The translations under genes were made by a program, and so were the position numbers. From Diadema setosum (taxonomy: Eukaryota; Echinodermata; Echinoidea; Diadematoida; Diadematidae), in contig NC_092692.1 in NCBI RefSeq assembly GCF_964275005.1, positions 9,963,643 to 10,027,642 on the forward strand: DNA of 64,000 bases, written 5' to 3'. Numbering within the stretch: position 1 is the stretch's first letter; every line of letters starts with the position of its first letter. Of the stretch, positions 36,056 to 47,900 are shown piece by piece. The notes below the pieces were generated by a model. That model did not search any database. It worked only from the letters and a program-made list of their open reading frames with translations, and was not told the origin of the DNA.

Positions 36056-36075
36056 GGGGGGGGGGGGGGGGGGAA
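36056..36075. repeat. poly-G tract
   Basis: About 18 uninterrupted G, part of a G/C-homopolymer repeat that continues to about 36290. Confidence 0.9.
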
Positions 36076-36432
36076 GGGACATTACCCAGGGGCGCACCAG
36101 GAATTCCGTAAAGAGGGAGCATCTTTACAAAATTAAAGGGGGTGCATGCATCCCCCATTTTTTTTTTCTTTTTAGATTCTAACGTTGGACTCCCTACGGA
36201 GATAGATTCTAGGCCTATTTCTTTTGTTTTAGCAAAAAAAGGGGGGTGCGCGCCTGGGGCGCTACCCCCTGGATCCACCACTGTTATCTGACTTCTGATC
36301 TGGTGCAAATACTGTGACTGTGTAACAGATCTATTGTTAATGTTAGAGGTCTAATTCACAACTGTTGAGTAATTTATTTATTAATTTAATACAAAAGTAT
36401 AGATCTAGAACGTTCTAATTTACAACACTCAC

Positions 36433-36566
36433 CGCTCACGAAGTTTGGTTTGGGAAAGCTTGGCTGGCACTTGGACTTGGTCCAGCGATGACTGATGCGG
36501 TGATGGCTTGAATAATAGCTCGGGATCAGCTAGCAGCTCACTTAGCTTAGCTCCCGTACAAAGAGT
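36433..36566 (-). other. candidate UBFD1 leader exon or unknown minus-strand exon
   Basis: On the minus strand an acceptor-like tcttttccag precedes 36566 and a strong donor GCG|GTGAGT follows 36433. One frame is open across all 134 nt (it includes LSELLADPELLFKPSPHQ) and resembles no protein I can name. Joining it to the UBFD1 acceptor at 20951 gives a frame that does not continue into the UBFD1 protein, so it would be 5'UTR. Alternatively the true transcription start lies inside it, or it belongs to another transcript. Confidence 0.3.
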
Positions 36567-37401
36567 CTGGAAAAGATGGTAAAATTTCAATAGTTCTAAC
36601 CAGTTAGTTTCTAACTGCTCCTCAAGGCTTGCTTCTTACGACACGGATACCACTGCACACATACAACATGTCGTCGCCCTGGGCCTTGGCCTTGCCTTGC
36701 TTGCTTGCCGTGTCACGTCTGACCTGCTATTGGGCAACAATTTAGTTTACTGAAGCGCATGCAAACATAACAGCATGCATGACACTACGCGGCAGTAGCA
36801 GACAAGATTTCATGAGAAAAGAAGGGATGCGCGAACAGCAGCGGTTGAAAATAAGCAGCAGATTGTATTTCGCTATGGTGGTGTGAGCGAGAGGGAATCA
36901 TGGTGTCTTTGAATATGGAATCTGCCGAAGAGCTTAAACTATGACTATATCAGTTGTAGCTAAAACCTCTGGAATTGACATTCTGTTTCAAACCCCAGTG
37001 TTTGTGTGATGGAATCAATATCACATGGAATCTAGTATTCAATTGGATATCATATTCTTTTTCATGCTGATACTTTGCAGATGTTTGAAATAGTGTCTGC
37101 AGAATGTGCATTACAATAATAAATGAAATATTGCTTTTAATTGTGAATAGAATTTAAACATAAAGATTATTGTACTGCTGAATCTTCTTATAAAGCTTGT
37201 AATAAGGGCAGAAAAATAACAAAATTGCACAATCAGGTTCATCATTTATGTTTAAAAAAAAAATGAGTAGACCTACTGCTGTCTAATTAGGTTTCAATAT
37301 GGAATGTGCATGGGGGCCAGCATGGACCCTAGTATACTGATCAACATGGTATATATATATATATATATGTTTGACATCTTGCTGCATGGATTTTGCATAG
37401 T

Positions 37402-37640
37402 GCAAGGCCGGCGGAGCGTTTTCAAAAGTGTGGGGGCCCACTTCCGGGTTTCATGAGCTAACGAGAAAAAAATAAAAAAAGGTCCTCAGCTCATCTTTCC
37501 CCTTCCATTTCCGGGTTTCTTCAGCTGACAAGCAAAAAAAAAAAAAAAAAAAAAAAAGTCCTCTATGTATTCCTTTGTATGGTGCACAAAAAGTGTGGGG
37601 GCCCGAGCCCCCAAGGCCCCCAACGTTCTGCCGGCCAGTG
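37402..37640. mobile_element. short foldback repeat with GGCCGGC ends
   Basis: GGCCGGCGGAGCGTT (37406-37420) is mirrored with two mismatches by AACGTTCTGCCGGCC (37622-37636). Inside, AGTGTGGGGGCCC occurs twice and a poly-A tract lies at 37534-37557. Confidence 0.5.
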
Positions 37641-38293
37641 AAGAACATTTTCATGATTTCTAAATCATATGACACGCTATTTCTAATCTCATACAGCCAT
37701 TTAGACTGGCAATTTTTCCATACTGAAGTAGACTGCACCTTAGTTATATTGCTGCCTTTGGCAAACCTATGTGCAATACGTAACCTGGGCCCTAGATATA
37801 GAGCTATAATTGTGAGAATCTGCAAATTTGTATCCAGACAAATTCAAGGCAATCTTTTTTTTCTTTTTTTTTTGCAATATACTGAGTATACTAGCTGCAT
37901 GAGATCATCTGAGTCAAACTCACATAATGTACACTATTTATTAAAGCATTTCCATGTCAATGTAATTCTGCATGAATTATTTGTCTTGAGACCGACTTGC
38001 ATGCATGGGTTAAGACATGTTATTTTCCTGTTTAATTCTGATTGAAATTCAATTGTTACTTGGAAATGCACACGCAGCAGGGTATCAAACACGACACATA
38101 TATATAGACTTCAGGTCCTAATTAAGATCATCTTTTTCTTTTCTTTTCTTTTTCTTTTTCTAACTTAGCCTGTCACTACTCTAACTGAAGTTAAATAGAG
38201 TAGGCCTACTTGACTTACTACGTTGAATAGAAGTGAGTATCTGCCTGTTTTGTCATTTTGTGACTACACATTGTGATAGTTAAGGCCTACTAG

Positions 38294-38333
38294 TATCTCA
38301 GAAAACAAATTAATCAATTAGTTTTCTGAGATA
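38294..38333. repeat. perfect 13-bp-stem hairpin upstream of WIPI2
   Basis: TATCTCAGAAAAC and GTTTTCTGAGATA flank a 14-base A+T loop, about 500 bp before the WIPI2 start codon. Confidence 0.85.
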
Positions 38334-38399
38334 GGAAGTATAGACCTAACTACTTTGGCTCTTTGTGTTTATGTATTCTTTTAGTTGATCTATTATGCA

Positions 38400-38837
38400 G
38401 CCTCGAGGAAAACAACAATCAATTTGACCTTTTCATGTAGCCAAGACCTTACGTGTCTCGAATGACTATCGATACCCCATGCATTTTTCTTGTTTCTTCA
38501 AGAATAAAAAATTGTGTCAAGCAAGACATTTACAGTACATGTTGTACATTCACCTAAACAAAGCAAAAAGAGCAGACAGCTGGATTTCGCGCATGCGTAA
38601 AAGAGATATCTGGAAAGAAGTGGAGACTGGGATAAAATCTTTGAAATATTTTTTTGAAGAGCATACGACGACCCCTTGGAAAGATTTGGTATTCTACGCT
38701 CGTCTACAAAAACAGTAAACAGGGGACCTCCGATTTTACTGCGAACGGCGAACTGTGAATTCATCGTCCTTTTACGGAATTTGGCGGCTATGAACAGAAT
38801 ATATTTAACTCGCTGACGGGGAAAGAAATCTGGCCCG
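38400..38837 (+). promoter_or_regulatory. WIPI2: probable WIPI2 promoter and 5'UTR
   Basis: The region directly upstream of the WIPI2 ATG has an NRF-1-like site, CGCGCATGCGTA (38588-38599), a type common in housekeeping promoters. There is no TATA box at a convincing distance. The transcription start cannot be fixed from sequence. Confidence 0.4.
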
Positions 38838-38908
38838 ATGAACCTCGCAAATCAGTCATCGGATTCAAGTTCGAATCTGCTTTTCGTCAATTTTAACCAA
38901 GACTATAC
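38838..38908 (+). CDS. WIPI2: WIPI2 exon 1 (start codon)
   Basis: ATG opens [20 protein letters not shown] then QDY, matching the conserved start of WIPI2 proteins (MNLA..., LLF-NFNQD). The donor is ATAC|GTGAGT and leaves two bases of a Thr codon completed by exon 2. Intron 1 is 8.85 kb and repeat-filled. Confidence 0.92.
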
Positions 38909-41900
38909 GTGAGTTACCTTTTCCCTGGTTTCTTATTGCGATCACCAGTGTTTGTACACTGTGTGATCAACGATGTAGGCCTACTGAGTACTACTGTGCT
39001 GGATATTCGCCCCAGTGGCAGTGCGCAATGCAATTCTGCAATGGCAATGCAAACAGTGCAGTGCTGTGATAATGGTGAAATACATCGTTCGATATGCACT
39101 AAGCAGTGATGCAATCGCAATAACACTACATTACAGTGACAAAGCTGTACCTCAAGTTAAGCCTGTAGTAGTATTGCAAAGGTAAACTAGTAAAGACTGC
39201 AGCAGACCTTTACACTAAGCTTTGAGTGAGATTGATTAGTGACAATTGAATCCATGTTCTGCGTTGTACTTGTAGGCTTGCAGACAGTAGAGAACCACCA
39301 TGGCATGATGACACTGACTATGACATGACTGACAACGGGGCATCAGCACTAATGTACTTCCTGTGCTGATGTCTCAAGATCTGCAACTATAAATAACATC
39401 AAAATCGCAGGATATACTAACTAACTTTTTTCCAAGCACTGCTGTGAATTTGAACCAAATCGTATGTCGATAACTAACTACACGCAGCGCTGTCGCGAAT
39501 TGCGACAGCGCTGCACCTCTTTTCCTTCGCGGACGTTGTTATCGTTCACTGTTTCCTTCATGAATATCTTTATTAATCGTGGAAAACTAAAAAAGAAGGA
39601 ACTATCGTAATCTATGACCATCATTCAATAACCGGTATGCGATTTTTTGTTTAATTACGTCTAAAACTTACCGAAATCTGTGGCTGAAATCAGGTCTGTA
39701 AACGTCCTTACTGCTTCACTCCTCATCTGCGTGTTATATGAATGGCATTCACTCTCGTATACTACAACGTAGGTAGTCGGAGATAGTCGGGTGACCCCGA
39801 CTAAAAAAGGTCAAATCATTGCCGGTGCAGCACGCGCGGATCTACTACAAGTTTTACGTAACACATGAAACGCACGGGCGCACGGGCGTAGGTAGAAAGC
39901 AACCACTTCTGAATGGGCATGTGTGGTAGTTTGTTGGTTTTTTGAAGCTCTCGAAGGAAAAGATGCCACCGCACGATCTATACTCCGAAAAATTCAACAA
40001 TAAGGTCTGGATACCAACAAAACGCCGAATTCAACTCAACAATCAGGAAAATATGCTGTTGGTAAGTGTTGCAATTATATTACTCTTAAAATCATACAAA
40101 ATAAAAGGTATTTTATGTGATTTTGCCGTCAATAGTGACGGTTGTTTACAACGTTGAAACACTAACACATGTCAGACCCTGTGCGCAGCACAGTGTCTGG
40201 TCAGGCTAGTCGATAACTTACTTTTCATGAGCATCTGAAGTCTAAATCGAATTGGGATTCGGGATTGATTGCAGCATATGCAGCCCGCACAATCTGAAAC
40301 TAAAGTCAGTTATCTAATATTTTGTGACATATTCTTCAAGTAACTAGCCCAGGAGCTAAAAATCAATGTAGGGCCTACCAGTTACGTTAGAGTAAAGCCC
40401 CCAGTTTTCAGCTGGCCTCCAGAATCCAGACACTTACGTTACTTAGGCCAAGTAAAAAAAAAAATAGTAGTTGCTCGTCCTTGCGCGCGTCTATTTTGGC
40501 CGCCGCATGCTTTTTTTTTTGCTATTTACTATTTTTTTAAATTGACTTTAAAAATGTCAAAAACTGTTGTTTCTCATCCCCGTCCGCACCCCTTTTTGAT
40601 TGCCGCATCAATTTTTTTGATATTTACTAGACTCTATTTTTTATCCGGCGGTTGTCCTGCTGTGAACTCAGAAAATATCCTCCGTACCGACTATCGACTG
40701 CTACGGTGCGAATATTTTTTCCGTACATGGAAACGCTATGGGACGTGTGTGTGTGTGTTGTCAATACGTTCGTGCGTAAACATGTCACTGCACTGCACTC
40801 ACGAGGTTCATGTGATCAGTGAACAACAGGAAACTGAACTGTCACTTGCGATAGCTCTACATACAACACACATAACATTGCACACACATAGCACTCTGTA
40901 CATTGGATGCAATCACACTCACATATCACGTACGTCTAATTGACTATCAGTTTAAAAACGCAAAACTAGACTCTACTGAAGTTCGATTTACTTTATTAGT
41001 TTACGTGTGGATTGGTAATGATCTTATTGTTGTATTTCGAAAGTGCACTCGCGATGCCCGAGTCACTGGCAGCACTGAGAAGTCGATTGTGAATACATGT
41101 CCGCTTCATCACTGTTCATAGCCAAGTACGAAGTAGGCCTACTGTGGTAGCGGTGTATTTACGAGTACTAATAGTAGTACCCGATCGACAATAAGGGCGT
41201 GCAAAAGATTTCTTAAGAGCTTTTATTTGACCATTTATGCATGTACGAATAGTGGTAATGTGGCATCAATTCCAAGCCTGTGGCTGTGGAGGTTGTAGCT
41301 TGTAAAGTTGCCCGCGCAGTGATCACCAGTGATCATGTATACTAGTAGTACTTGTATGCGAGTCCGTTCATTCGTGTACAAATTGGCCAAGCTATAGAAT
41401 TTTAGCCAAGTCCACGCGCTTGCGCACTTCAAAATTTCAGCTCAACTTATGAATAATTCATGTCCCATAGCGTTTCCATGTACGGAAAAAATATTCGCGG
41501 TATGGTAAGTATCACGCAAGTAAAATTAACTTGTCATATTCATACAAGGTTTTGTTTTATATCAGACCTCGTAACGAGATTTCACTGTATTCATATGTTG
41601 AGCATACTTCACCTATAAGTGCCAAAATGGAGCCTGACATGGCTGCTCGATCAATCAAAAATAGTAAATAGTAAGGACCTCCCTCATTACTGCTTTCAAA
41701 CAACCCGGACGAGAAACTACTTCGTTTAAAAAAAATAGTAAATAGTGAGGACCTCCCTCATCACTTACGTCAAAAAACCCAGACAAGAAAATATATATAA
41801 TTTTTTTTTAAATAGTAAAATAGTAAACAGTAAGGACCTCCCTCATCACTGATCTCAAAAAACCCGGACGAGAAACTACTTTCTTTTGTCACAAATGTAC

Positions 41901-44900
41901 ACACAAGTAGTTATGTACATGTATCAAGGCTGTATGCATGGTTGTTTTAATGTTTACATTGTATGTACACAGGGTGACCAGATTAATGGAGAACATTCTA
42001 TATGATATAGATATAGTACATACAGGCTGACCAGATCAGTGGAGAATTTTCTACATAGTATACAATGTAGCTACAGTACATGTATGCATGTGACAGGAAA
42101 TACATTATAGCTCACTCAATCTAGAATGATTTAACCCATTCCAGAAAATTCTAGGAAGTGCTGGCTGAGTGAGGCACTGCCCTTGTAACCCAATGTGATT
42201 GGTAGTTAATTTTGGCAATGATGTTATGCACATATTAGGCAGTGAGTCATCCAGGATTCCTGGAATTTGGACTTGCTAGTATGTTCAGGTATGTAGCCCC
42301 AGGTTGGAGAAAATTACAGAATGTACTAGAAAGGGGTGAATGAATATATAAGCTGGAGAAATTCTGAGGTAGGCAGAGTACCCAACACCTCTGCTCTGAG
42401 AGTTACGTCACTTCTGGCTCTGAAGCGACTTGTTACAGTCAGTCCTGTGTTACCTGCTGACCTGCTATACAAACTGTGTTTGTGGAGATAAGGCCTGGGA
42501 GACATTTTGCCTGCAGAGAATTAATTTGCCTACATTGGAGAGAGACTCCATATTTTAGTGTCAACGGACTTTATTACGGCAAAGCTGTGACGGGCTGGAT
42601 TCCTTGCTGGACATTATAAAGTGAATCATCATTCAACGCATCAACTGGACGTGGTCGTCATAACGTTTGGATTTTGCACGTTTCGCCGTGGACATACACC
42701 TTGTTTATCGTGGACTTTACCCTGGATTTATAAAGTGGATTATTGCAACCAGTGCCTTTGGAGTTACGTCGGAGGAACCATTCATCGGTGCGTCAAGGAT
42801 CATTCATCGGTGCATCGAACATCGTATCTGGACACTGTCAAAGGATTACTTGCTTTCAAATTTGGCTGTAAGTGATTTCACTACCGATTTATGATTGTTC
42901 TATTGATCATTATTGTACTGATGTAAAAACTGATTACGAGTCTGTACCCACAATATCACTGTTAATAAACCGCCTGAACATCAGTTGATTGTTTCTTTTG
43001 TGCGATCATTCTCAGAGTGATTTTGGTCGTAACACTTTTTTTACTTGGCCTTATCAGTAAATCACTTATCGCAAGCCAGCAAATTCTACTGTCACAACAC
43101 ACGCATATCACATCATTTCACATATTTGCACAGTTGTTCATAACAGGAGAGTGCCTTAGTCACCCAAAAAAAAAAATTCATCTAAAATCCCGAATTTCGC
43201 CATCAAAAATGCAGAATTGGCGCAACTTTGCCAAAGTGTGCACGAATTAAATCCCGTGTTAAGAATCGGAATTGCCGAAAAAGCACTAAAAATAGAGAAA
43301 TACGCCGTTCTGTTTCGAGATTTTTCACTTATCACAAGCTCAGAGTGTGATGGTGTCCTCAAAAACACGAAGGAAAAACAAAATCTCCATACGTGCCGAT
43401 GCACTGATCAATGTACAGGGGTTGAATGCAAGTGCCGACTCACCAGAATTCGGACACCAACGAGCACCACAACATATCCGATGCAACCTTGCACCAACAA
43501 GGTATGGCACAACGCATTTTTCAGCGGCCTTGTACATGCATTGACATTGAACGCACATAGTGCGTGTCCGGATTCTGGTGGATTATCAAGGTGATGATTT
43601 TGGGGGATTTTATGAAATTTTATGATGTATTTAACATAATCAACATTGAGATAAAAGTAGTTTGATATATTTAACATACGTTGTTGTAGTATATAATTTT
43701 GTATGTATTATTTGAGTTGAACAAATATTGCAGAAAAGCTTAAGTGAAACTGGTGGTTTGACGATGCGTAATGATTATGGCAAGTTAGATAATGTCAGTT
43801 GAGGAATGCAGTTCCTAGAGCGCACATGAACATAATACAGAGATACAATGTACACACAGACAGATGTACAATTGTGCAGAGGCACACTCACACATTTTTC
43901 AGTAGACTTCTTTCAACGTGCCATAATCATAGTACATTGATTTTTAGCTCCCAGTTACTGTAAATCGAGGAATGTTTGCGTGCATTTTAATTTCACAAAT
44001 TTCGCAAGAGCCAAGATTGGCGAAATTAAAATGCATGTGAAAGTTCTTGTCTTCACTATATGCATTGAATGTTAGAGCAACTCGCAAAAATTTCATGCCG
44101 CTAAGAAGGCAGTCAGCTAACTTCAGTGTTAGAATGGTGTGGGCCATGGGGTCAAAGGGCAAGGCTGAAAGTCAAGAGAAAATGCTCAAATTCCTGGATA
44201 CTTGCTCTCTGAAACAATTTAGCCATCCAAATGAAAACTAATTCAGGGAATGTATTACACATTTGGGGTTGTGCCTTCAAACTTTCAAACATGCCATTTC
44301 AATTTTCACCAATCACATGAAATTATCATCTCACAATGTCAAGATGTACAGCAGACCTTTGGGATCGTAATGCAATATAGTGTAGGCATACCAATTGCCA
44401 TAGCGACATTTTTAGTTTTTTTTATTCTTATTCTAAAATCAAATTTTCTCCATTTTTTTGCATGCTAGGATTTATTTTCATGGATTAATTTCATACAAAA
44501 GTGCAATGCCATCCCCTCTACAAAGTGACATGATAATGAGTAAAGTTGACTCCAGTCACTTCTTGCAAGAAGAAGAAGAATTATGTAAGTTAGTGAGTGT
44601 AAGGGAGGTGCTGCAATTTTACTCTCCTGTTAATGTTCCCTGCAAGCCAGGTAGGTAGAGCTATACCAGTTGATGCAGATGGGCAGTGTGTGATCATAGC
44701 AACAGCATATCATCTACAGATGTTCGTATCAGATGCCCTTAAATGCACACCCACTGTTTACATTTCCAGTATCTGTCTAGCAGTTAGTAGCAACACAATT
44801 TTCTTTCTTTCTTTCTTTCTTTCTTTTCAATTAAAAAAAAAAAAAAAGTTAACAAATGCTTCAGTGATAGTGACCAAATTTATAAGTCTTGTGACATGAT

Positions 44901-47900
44901 CATGCTTCACACTGACAGCCACCTTACTCTTCTTAATATGAAAGTATGCTATCTGGAATAGAAAAGGGCTTTGAGAAATGAAGACCAGCTTGAATGCATT
45001 TGCATGATTTCATCTGATACTCTGCCTTAAAGATGAAGAATTGGTTAAAAGCTGGCATGAAAAATTAGTGCAAACTTGCATTTATCTCCTTGTATATCTT
45101 ACCTCACCAACTACATGAGATACTCCTTGAACTGCAATTTATTTTGTTGACTGATTTTTTTTTTCATTTTGTATGTGTCATTAATGGTAATATGTTTAAA
45201 AGTGGCTGGATGGTCTTGGAAAGAATCCATTTTAAGGTTGATTTGGCATTTCTGTTTAAAACTTGGTACTTAAAGGTTGAAAATTTTGGCTAGAGTTTTC
45301 ATTTATTTAGTGATGTCTCAGTGACTTGTTATTTGATCTCGTCCTCAAAATACAACTTTGTCCTACAACTTCAAGTTCATAAAATGTCAGTTCAAAATAG
45401 TGATTAGAAAGATTTTCCATATACATTCTCATTAAAAAAAATAAAAAAAAAGTTTCCCTTTGTAATCGAACAGATCACAAGTAGACATCCACCTGGACAC
45501 ACGCATAAGTGACTTCATGAATGCATCGTAGAGACGTACATGTATGAAGTATTTTTCAGCAAGAGAATCATGTTTTACATGATGTGAATGGTTTGAGTAG
45601 ATTTGTAGAGTGAGATTTTCTGTGTAACTTACCTGAAGAGACGACTGATTGAAGCTGTCGAGTAGGTTGTGGTATGATTTACGAGAATGCATCAATGCAA
45701 AATACGGGGCCAACTATGGTAGATCCCCATGGCAAAATCTTAATATCATGACTATTGTTTGTGAGCCATGATAAGTTCAGAATTCTGGAGATATGATTTC
45801 AAAATATGTATTCATGTGACTAACATACATCTCACACAAATCTTCATACTGAATTAATCCTATTCAATGATTTTGTTGAATTCATCATTATGTACACTGT
45901 GTAGCTGTAGGGATTAGTGGAATAAAAATAACATATAATTTTTAGCTCTAGCAATGTAGGTATCTACATTTTCAAACAATAATTGTTGCTTATCATTGAA
46001 TACATACGGGAGCATGACATTTTTGCAGTGATGAAATTTTCAGCATTCAATGCAGATAGTGTAGAAAAGAACTTAAGCTTGCAATTTAATTTCATAAATC
46101 TTGGTATTCATGAAAGTTGCAAAATTACGATGCACACACACATTTCGGTTTTACAGTGTTACCAGACACACAAGTATCTAGGCCTATGTAGCTGCCATGG
46201 GATGGTGCAGGTTTCTATTATTGTCACATTTTGTGGGTACTTCAATAATGAAACTGCGGTGACAAATGTGTTTGTCAAGACAGACTTTGAAATAGCATTG
46301 AGTATGAACTGAGCATGCAGTACTGCTTTTGTAGGTCTCGCGTGCAACTTATCTCCAAATGCATCATTTGAATGGGTTGTACAATGGGTTATCAACATCT
46401 GTGGTCAACATATTGATAATCAAAAAGAAACAAAAATACTTTAAAAATACAGTATACCTATAGTGAAAGTTCTAACTCAAGCAAAGAAATGATTTTAATG
46501 TATTCCAAATCTGATTCTAAGTTAATGCATGATTGAGTATATCGTAGATATGAGACCCTAAAAATGTAATTTTTTATCAGTCACCCAGAATATCCCAAGA
46601 TTACTCCATAGTGATGTCAATTATTTACCAACATTTCCATACACTTACATTACAAGTATGGGTGTACATGGGCCTTATCTTGCCCATCACAATGGTTGTA
46701 TACACAGAGTAGACTCATTATGACCTTGATGAAATTCTCATGACAAGTTTGCTTTTCAAACATAGTGTAGAATTGGTACTTCAGTGAGGCTGATGTTACC
46801 GATAGCTTATAAAGTGGACCTTATTCTTGTGTTGATGCTTCAAATAATGACTTTCACATTCGCAGGAAATAGAATGAAGTTCCTGTTACAGCCGTTTTCA
46901 ATGCTTTAACATGTAGCCAGTTATTGCCAAAGTGGAATGAGTGTTATTCTGATGTTCTCAATCACAAATTTGTTGTCAGTTAAAGGAGACCTCCGGATGA
47001 TTTTCAGATTTTTACATTTGAACAACTATAAATTAGTTATACGGGGTACAGAGTTTCAGACTTTATAGTGATTGGGACGAAGGATAAGAATGTTTTCGAA
47101 ATTTATAACAAATTGCAATGAACAAGGATGATGACGTGGCAGCCTCATCATAACAATGCATGAGTTGGGGCTCAAGGAAGCAGAACCAATGAAGAAGGCA
47201 TGCATAGATTATACACAGGTGAACTTGCAAGCAAGTGGTGTTGTAATGGAATTACGCTGCCACATTTCTGAAATATGTGAGGCTCCTATGTCATCGACAC
47301 TGTTCAGTGTAATTTGTTTAAGGTTTTTCAAAGTATTGTTTCTCTGCTCAAGAATCTCAATAAATTCCACAAATCTATACATGGAACTATCGATTTATGT
47401 ATCACATGATATGAAATTATGAAAATCGTCTGGAATGCCCCTTTAAGTTGAATGGGAAGTAAGACAACTACAAACTTTCATGTCTTGAATTGTAAAGGTA
47501 CTGTATGGTAATATGAAATTCTGTGTCTTAATTGTTTTGTCCTACAATAGAATAAAAGCTCAATTTTGTTTGTTTGTTTGTTTTTACTGTTTTCATCAGC
47601 ATTTCTATTTGTAATACAACACTATTAATGTTTGTACTTGATAAACAATGATCATACATGGTCTTTCTTCACATAATGTCTTAAATGATTTTTTGCCATG
47701 TTTATAATGTATTGTCTGGTATAATTTTCTCTTTCTGTTTTTCATCCTTTCTTTTCTGCAGTTCCCTGGCAGTTGGGACAAAGAACAGCTACCGGCTGTT
47801 TTCTCTTACATCTGTAGACAAGCTAGAGCAGATTTATGAACATGGTAATATGCACATTAGTGAGTGACCTCACTAACCACTTATTATACCCCCGCCAAAC

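Noticed and set aside
37352..37366. TATA box of a promoter
   Set aside because: Simple (TA)n repeat with no associated first exon.
42089..43034. Full LTR retrotransposon
   Set aside because: TATA and AATAAA elements are present, but there is no primer-binding site, polypurine tract, second LTR, target duplication or gag-pol coding.
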